DNA from: Pararhizobium arenae
GTDB taxonomy: Bacteria; Pseudomonadota; Alphaproteobacteria; Rhizobiales; Rhizobiaceae
Length of the DNA stretch: 64,000 nucleotides
Direction: 5' to 3'
Assembly: GCF_001931685.1 (NCBI RefSeq)
Contig: NZ_MOOY01000002.1
Location: 372,001 to 436,000, forward strand
Of this stretch, positions 59,251-64,000 are shown one piece after another. How positions within the stretch are numbered: the stretch's first letter is position 1; the number at the start of each line of letters is the position of its first letter. The notes below the pieces were generated by a model, which was not told the origin of the DNA, searched no databases, and saw nothing but the letters and a program-made list of their open reading frames with translations. The position numbers and the translations under genes are program-made.

Positions 59251-60011
59251 CCTCAGCGATATCAGTCGAAAACCTCGTCGTCACCTATGACGATTTCCTC
59301 GCGCTGAACGATGTTTCGATCAGCGTCGAAGCGGGCGAATCCTACGGTCTTGTCGGCGAATCCGGTTCCGGCAAATCCACGTTGTTGCGCGCCATCGCCG
59401 GCCTTGCGCCGGTTTCCGACGGCCAGATCGTCATCGGCGGAAAAACCTTGCCGCGCCGCAAGCGCGACAAGGCCTTCTATCGACAGGTCCAGATGGTTTT
59501 TCAGGACCCCTACGGTTCGCTGCACCCCCGCCAGACCATCGACCGTCTGCTGCAGGAACCGCTCGCCATCCACGGCGTCCCGGATGCGGAAAACCGGATC
59601 GTCCGGGCGCTGGATGAAGTCGGCCTCGGCCCGAGTTTCCGTTTCCGCTACGCCCACCAGCTTTCCGGCGGCCAGCGCCAGCGCATCGCAATTGCCCGTG
59701 CGCTGATCGTCGAGCCGTCCGTCCTGCTGCTGGACGAGCCGACCTCTGCGCTCGATGCCTCGGTGCAGGCGGAAGTCTTGAACCTGCTCGAACAGATCCG
59801 CCGCGACCGCAAGCTCACCTTCATCATGGTCAGCCACGACCTCGGCGTCGTCACCCATATGTGCCAACGTCTGGCGGTGATGAAAAACGGCCGTGTCGTT
59901 GAACGCCTGACCGCGCCGGACCTCGTGGCGGGCCGCATTTCCGAGGCCTATACGCAGAACCTGATGGTTGCGAGCAAGGGCTTTGTGCGCAAGGAAGCGG
60001 TCTCAGGATAA
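59247..60011 (+). CDS. Peptide ABC transporter ATPase (DppF type)
   Basis: 254 residues: Walker A GESGSGKSTLLRAIAGL, Q-loop FQDPYGSLHPRQTIDRLL, signature [15 protein letters not shown], Walker B VLLLDEPTSALDAS, H-loop FIMVSHDLGVVTHMC. With the DppD-type protein it forms the heterodimeric motor. It is the last gene of the operon, ATGA-overlapping the previous one. No convincing terminator follows in the next 260 bases. Confidence 0.93.
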   Translation: MTSAISVENLVVTYDDFLALNDVSISVEAGESYGLVGESGSGKSTLLRAIAGLAPVSDGQIVIGGKTLPRRKRDKAFYRQVQMVFQDPYGSLHPRQTIDRLLQEPLAIHGVPDAENRIVRALDEVGLGPSFRFRYAHQLSGGQRQRIAIARALIVEPSVLLLDEPTSALDASVQAEVLNLLEQIRRDRKLTFIMVSHDLGVVTHMCQRLAVMKNGRVVERLTAPDLVAGRISEAYTQNLMVASKGFVRKEAVSG

Positions 60012-60277
60012 GGCTGGATAGTCAGGCGGAGCCAGCTTCAAAGCTGCGGGCGCTATTCCCCCTCAAATCGGAACCGTCTCGAGTAGGACGCCGATACCGG
60101 CTTTTCCCGATGATTGTTGAGCATCAAACGGTGACTGCCAGAAGAAATTTGCCGCCGGTCGCCGTGTCGGAAGCAAGATAGGAATTTCCTTGTCGCCCTT
60201 ACGCATTGACCATTGATGCGGCGTTCAACCTGGGTTATGAACCGGGCACAGCCTGCTTCGGCGGAAACGCCGCGGAT

Positions 60278-60354
60278 GCACCCGTAGCTCAGCTGGATAG
60301 AGTGTTGGATTCCGATTCCAAAGGTCACAGGTTCGAATCCTGTCGGGTGCGCCA
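60278..60354 (+). tRNA. tRNA-Arg (anticodon CCG)
   Basis: 77 bases including an encoded CCA. The acceptor stem GCACCCG pairs with CGGGTGC (60344-60350) and the D arm is GCTC/GAGT. The anticodon stem TTGGA/TCCAA encloses loop TTCCGAT, so the anticodon is CCG (60312-60314), reading CGG. The T arm ACAGG/CCTGT has loop TTCGAAT. All stems close. There are no flanking direct repeats or integrase genes to suggest an integrated element. Confidence 0.95.
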
Positions 60355-60523
60355 AAACTTCTCACTCAATGAATCGCTGGGTTGTCATACTCGTGCGATG
60401 GATCACCTTGATATAGTCTGAATTGTATGGACTGCGCCGGGAAGAAGATGGCTTCTCTCCTTGTGACTTGCGGCGTAGAGGCCTATTTACGGCGTCCAGG
60501 CTTAGAATCCAGAGGAGAGTTGA

Positions 60524-60829
60524 GTGAGCACCGAATTCGGCCCGTACGTACAGATGCGCAAACTTGCTCAACAGATGGCTATTCAGTACCAAAAGGACAC
60601 GGGCCTTTCGCTTGCTCCTCTTCTGGCGCATTTCATGGACGAGGTCGAAGTGAATGTGGCCTCCGATCATTTCGATCATTCGGGCTTCATGGAAAAGATC
60701 CGTGGACCCCTGACGCTCGATGCCGAAGTGACGCTGGATCCGCGCCGCAAGGAGTTTCTGACCGCGGTCGCGGGGGCGCTCGAAGAGCGCATTCAGCGTG
60801 AGACAGGGGCGCCGACACTGCCTGCCTGA
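60524..60829 (+). CDS. Small conserved hypothetical protein
   Basis: 101 residues, soluble, no signal peptide. It starts at GTG 60524 after a good AGAGGAG site. The sequence (FGPYVQMRKLAQQMAIQYQKDTGLSLAPLLAHFMDEVEVNVASDHF, then LTLDAEVTLDPRRKEFLTAVAGALEERIQ) looks alpha-helical at both ends. I do not recognise a family. It stands alone between the tRNA gene and the DUF983 gene; the 235 bases after it hold nothing I can identify. Confidence 0.6.
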   Translation: MSTEFGPYVQMRKLAQQMAIQYQKDTGLSLAPLLAHFMDEVEVNVASDHFDHSGFMEKIRGPLTLDAEVTLDPRRKEFLTAVAGALEERIQRETGAPTLPA

Positions 60830-61064
60830 AACCTCCTGATCAGGTTGGCGGCCTACGTGGCAGCCAAGGCGTGTCCGGAAAGATTGATGACGCAAGATCG
60901 CGCACAGGCTGTATGATAGCCGTGCTTCGTTTATCGGCCTCGCCTGCGAACTCATGCCGCACCGGTTGCGACAATGCGGCCAATCGCTTTTTCTGGTTCC
61001 AAACCGCATCTGAGGCCCAGCGAGCGCGGATCCTCCGCGTCGGAGCTTTGCCCAGGAGGCAGAC

Positions 61065-61472
61065 ATGGAACATGATCATCGGGAAACCACCAATCCGGCG
61101 TTGACGGGCATCAAGGGCTTGTGTCCGCGGTGCCAGACGGGGCATCTCTTCAACGGCGTGCTGTCGCTTGCGCCGCGCTGCGAGATCTGCGGACTGGATT
61201 ATTCCTTTGCCGATCCGGCCGATGGCCCCGCCTTCTTTGCCATGACCATCGTTGCCGTTCCTGCGCTGCTTTTTGCGCTGTGGCTGCAGTTGGCCTACGA
61301 GCCGGCGTTGTGGGTGCATTTGCTGATTACGCTGCCTTTGACGCTGATTGCCTGTATCGCGCTTCTGCGACCGCTGAAGGGCTGGCTCGTCTGTTCGCAA
61401 TATTTCCACAAGGCGGAAGAGGGCAGTATCGACCGGGAATGGCATCGCAATGCCGCGAAGGGCAATAAGTAA
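61065..61472 (+). CDS. DUF983 membrane protein
   Basis: 135 residues. An N-terminal zinc-ribbon-like part with [10 protein letters not shown] and [20 protein letters not shown] is followed by two membrane helices ([21 protein letters not shown] and [28 protein letters not shown]), the typical DUF983 layout. CCAGGAGG precedes the start. Some DUF983 genes neighbour cytochrome oxidase genes, but that context is absent here. Function unknown. Confidence 0.88.
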   Translation: MEHDHRETTNPALTGIKGLCPRCQTGHLFNGVLSLAPRCEICGLDYSFADPADGPAFFAMTIVAVPALLFALWLQLAYEPALWVHLLITLPLTLIACIALLRPLKGWLVCSQYFHKAEEGSIDREWHRNAAKGNK

Positions 61473-61509
61473 GAACTTCGCCTGAAGGGCGGGTGCCTTG
61501 GAAAAAGAG

Positions 61510-61537
61510 AATGCCGCACCTGATCGGATGCGGCATT
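61510..61537 (-). terminator. Terminator of the sugar ABC operon (and of the DUF983 gene)
   Basis: AATGCCGCA at 61510-61518 pairs with TGCGGCATT at 61529-61537. On the minus strand it is followed by CTCTTTTTCC. It lies in the convergent space between the DUF983 gene and the sugar ATPase gene. Confidence 0.78.
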
Positions 61538-61563
61538 CCATGGGTGTGTCCCAGGGGCTTGTC

Positions 61564-62349
<786 letters not shown>

Positions 62350-62361
62350 TGGTCGTACTCC

Positions 62362-63675
62362 TTACTTGGCTCGCGCGCGGTAGACGGTGTCGGCCCAGAC
62401 GGCGAGCACCAGCACGACACCGACGACGATGCGCTGGAAAGGGCTGTCGATGCCGAGCAGCACCATGCCCGATTGCAGCGACTGCATGACGAGCGCGCCG
62501 ATCATCGCACCCGCAATCGTGCCGACACCGCCGGCAAGCGAGGTGCCGCCGATGACGGCCGCGGCGATCGTATAGAGTTCATCGAGCTCGCCTTGCGCAT
62601 TGGTGGCAGCGTTGAGGCGGGCGGTGGAGATGGCGGCTGCAATGGCACAGAGGATGCCCATCAGCATGAAGATGCGGATCGTCACCCAGCGTGTCTTGAT
62701 GCCGGCGAGTTCGGCCGCTTCCGGGTTGCCGCCGAGCGCGAAGACATAGCGGCCGAAGCGCAGGCGGGTCGAGATGAAGGTCATGACGATGCCGACGGCG
62801 ATCGCCATGAGCACTGGAATGGCGATGCCGTGGGAAATCTGCAGCCCGCCTTCCGGCCATGCGATGGCATTGGCTTCGGCGTACTTGCGGGCGATGTTCA
62901 CCGGCCAATAATAGATCGTGGACACCCAAACAGCCAGCAAGACCAGCGCGCAGCTGAGGATGGACAGGAAATACTCGGCCCAGATCGGGCGGCGCGGGAA
63001 GCCGAAGCGCTTGCGCTGCTTGCGGGAATTGATGATCGCACCAACGATGGCAAGGCAGGCGATGATGCCGACGATCCAGCTGGCCGTGGCGCCGATTGAG
63101 CCTTCCGTGCCGCCGCCCATCAGGCGGAAGGTCGGGTTCATCGGGGCGACGGTCTGGCCCGAGGTGACGAACCATGTCGCGCCGCGCCAGACGAGCAGGC
63201 CGCCGAGCGTCACGATAAAGGACGGCACGTTGAGAAACGCGATGATCGAGCCGTGAAGCGCGCCGATCGCAGCCCCGATCAGGATGCCGCAGGCAAGCGT
63301 CACGATCCAGGTCAGGCTCGAATCCAGCCCAAGATACTGCGGCAGGATCTGTGCCTGCAGGACCCCCATGATCATGCCGCAGAAGCCGAGCACGGAGCCG
63401 ACGGACAGATCGATGTTGCGGGTGACGATGACGAGCACCATGCCGGTCGCCATGATGGCGACAGACGACGTCTGGACCGTGAGGTTCCAGAGGTTGCGGG
63501 GCGTGAGAAACAGGCCGCCGGTCATGATCTGGAAGCCGATCCAGATGATCAGCAGCGCGCCGACCATGCCGAGCAGGCGCGTGTCGATCTCGGTGGCGCG
63601 GAAGAAGCGCTTCACCGGATGTTCGGTGGCGCTGCGGGCGCGATTGAGTTGTGTGGTTTGTATCGTGTCGGCCAT
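62362..63675 (-). CDS. Sugar ABC transporter permease (XylH-like)
   Basis: 437 residues with about ten or more membrane helices. The BPD_transp_2 features are SSVAIMATGMVLVIVTRNIDLSVGSVLGFCGM, LNVPSFIVTLGGLLVWRGATWF, RYVFALGGNPEAAELAGIKTRWV and IAAAVIGGTSLAGGVGTIAGAMIGALVMQSL. Length and the large central insertion (YYWPVNIARKYAEANAIAWPEGG) are like XylH proteins, longer than RbsC. Xylose or another pentose is a reasonable guess at the substrate, not established. Confidence 0.88.
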   Translation of the reverse strand: MADTIQTTQLNRARSATEHPVKRFFRATEIDTRLLGMVGALLIIWIGFQIMTGGLFLTPRNLWNLTVQTSSVAIMATGMVLVIVTRNIDLSVGSVLGFCGMIMGVLQAQILPQYLGLDSSLTWIVTLACGILIGAAIGALHGSIIAFLNVPSFIVTLGGLLVWRGATWFVTSGQTVAPMNPTFRLMGGGTEGSIGATASWIVGIIACLAIVGAIINSRKQRKRFGFPRRPIWAEYFLSILSCALVLLAVWVSTIYYWPVNIARKYAEANAIAWPEGGLQISHGIAIPVLMAIAVGIVMTFISTRLRFGRYVFALGGNPEAAELAGIKTRWVTIRIFMLMGILCAIAAAISTARLNAATNAQGELDELYTIAAAVIGGTSLAGGVGTIAGAMIGALVMQSLQSGMVLLGIDSPFQRIVVGVVLVLAVWADTVYRARAK

Positions 63676-63769
63676 GGCCCTGCCAGTCCCCCCACTTGTT
63701 CTTTTGGTGCCGCAGGCGCGGTCGTTCAGATAATATCACCGTCCGTCGAAGCGACCTAACCTCGTGAAG

Positions 63770-63802
63770 AACGCCGCAACGGTGGCCGCTGCGGCGTTTT
63801 TT
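63770..63802. terminator. Hairpin between the sugar-binding protein and permease genes
   Basis: AACGCCGCA at 63770-63778 pairs with TGCGGCGTT at 63790-63798, with a T-run on the plus side. On the coding (minus) strand it lies between the binding-protein stop and the permease start, an arrangement like that of smoE-smoF. It probably reduces read-through into the permease gene. Confidence 0.65.
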
Positions 63803-63837
63803 ATTTGGGTCAAACCGTCAATGGCGGATGGCCGTTG

Positions 63838-64000
63838 TTACTTGCAGGCGGCGACGTCGCCCGTGACGCCGGCGCAGGCTTCTTCCTTGGAGATCCAGCC
63901 CGCGTCGATGACGACGTTCAGGTTGTCCTTGGTGATCGGCAGCGGAGCGAGGAAGACGGACTTCATTTCGACGCCCTTCGGGCCGCCGTTGAAGGTGGTG
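63838..64000 (-). CDS. Sugar ABC transporter substrate-binding protein, C-terminal part (cut by window end)
   Basis: The minus-strand frame ending at TAA 63838-63840 encodes the last 53 residues of a periplasmic binding protein (GGPKGVEMKSVFLAPLPITK, then NLNVVIDAGWISKEEACAG and GDVAACK). The ending with LAPLPITKDNLNVVIDAGW is typical of XylF/RbsB-type proteins (periplasmic-binding family 4), and the paired terminal cysteines suggest a disulfide. The rest of the gene is beyond base 64000. Confidence 0.8.
   Translation of the reverse strand, partial: TTFNGGPKGVEMKSVFLAPLPITKDNLNVVIDAGWISKEEACAGVTGDVAACK

Noticed and set aside
60278-60354. tRNA-Arg as an integration site of a genomic island
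   Set aside because: No integrase, no repeat of the tRNA 3' end and no composition change were seen in the flanks available.

Overview
The window comes from the chromosome of an alphaproteobacterium of the Rhizobiaceae, closest in flavour to the Rhizobium/Agrobacterium/Neorhizobium group. The evidence is a rhizobial-type urease cluster, a RIME1-like intergenic palindrome, a PhyR-NepR-EcfG general stress locus, a SmoEFGK/MtlK polyol operon, an HmuTUVS heme operon and a thuAB pair. Coding density is high, neighbouring genes often overlap by ATGA, and GC is high throughout apart from a few AT-rich spots.

Layout. 1-4750: 3' part of a urease operon (accessory protein, ureC, a small ABM monooxygenase, ureE, ureF, ureG), closed by a strong terminator. 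4760-9280: RND efflux pump (adaptor plus permease, minus strand). 9730-18890: pyrimidine/hydantoin region, with an NMT1/THI5-type ABC transporter, a cupin, hydantoinase and ureidopropionase/carbamoylase genes, and a divergent RutR-like regulator. An AT-rich orphan CdiI-type immunity gene sits between the two hydrolase genes. 18890-21570: membrane-ferredoxin-adenylate cyclase fusion, then a BigR-like regulator with a rhodanese. 21700-24390: preT-preA, which together with the two hydrolases would complete reductive pyrimidine catabolism. Two near-identical RutR-like boxes (18079 and 24446) tie the two blocks together.

24590-33960: SorC-family regulator, smoEFGK, a 64-codon remnant of the sorbitol dehydrogenase gene smoS, mtlK, a HAD phosphatase and an FGGY kinase. 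33960-39100: general stress response island with phyR, nepR-ecfG, a GAF-PAS-HWE histidine kinase and two small envelope/stress genes. Sigma-EcfG promoters are recognisable before phyR, before a YqjD/ElaB-like gene, less exactly before nepR, and before an unannotated intergenic transcript at about 34045-34177. That transcript ends in a strong terminator and presents CCCCC runs in several hairpin loops. It is the best candidate here for an undescribed regulator, a GsrN-like stress sRNA.

39100-46840: heme/iron island with hmuV, hmuU, hmuT, hmuS and hemP on one strand, tonB and its secreted neighbour divergent, then a DUF2325 protein, an IsdG/HmuD-like monooxygenase and a truncated hemoglobin. 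47025-51000: TetR-SMR pair, thuA-thuB and a LacI regulator. 51060-53350: DUF4105 membrane protein and DUF900 lipoprotein. 53658-60011: dipeptidase plus a complete Dpp-type peptide ABC operon. 60278-60354: tRNA-Arg(CCG). 60524-64000: two small genes and a XylH/FrcA-type sugar ABC operon cut by the window end.

Everything here was read by eye. Family assignments rest on recognised motifs and remembered family sequences, not on a search.
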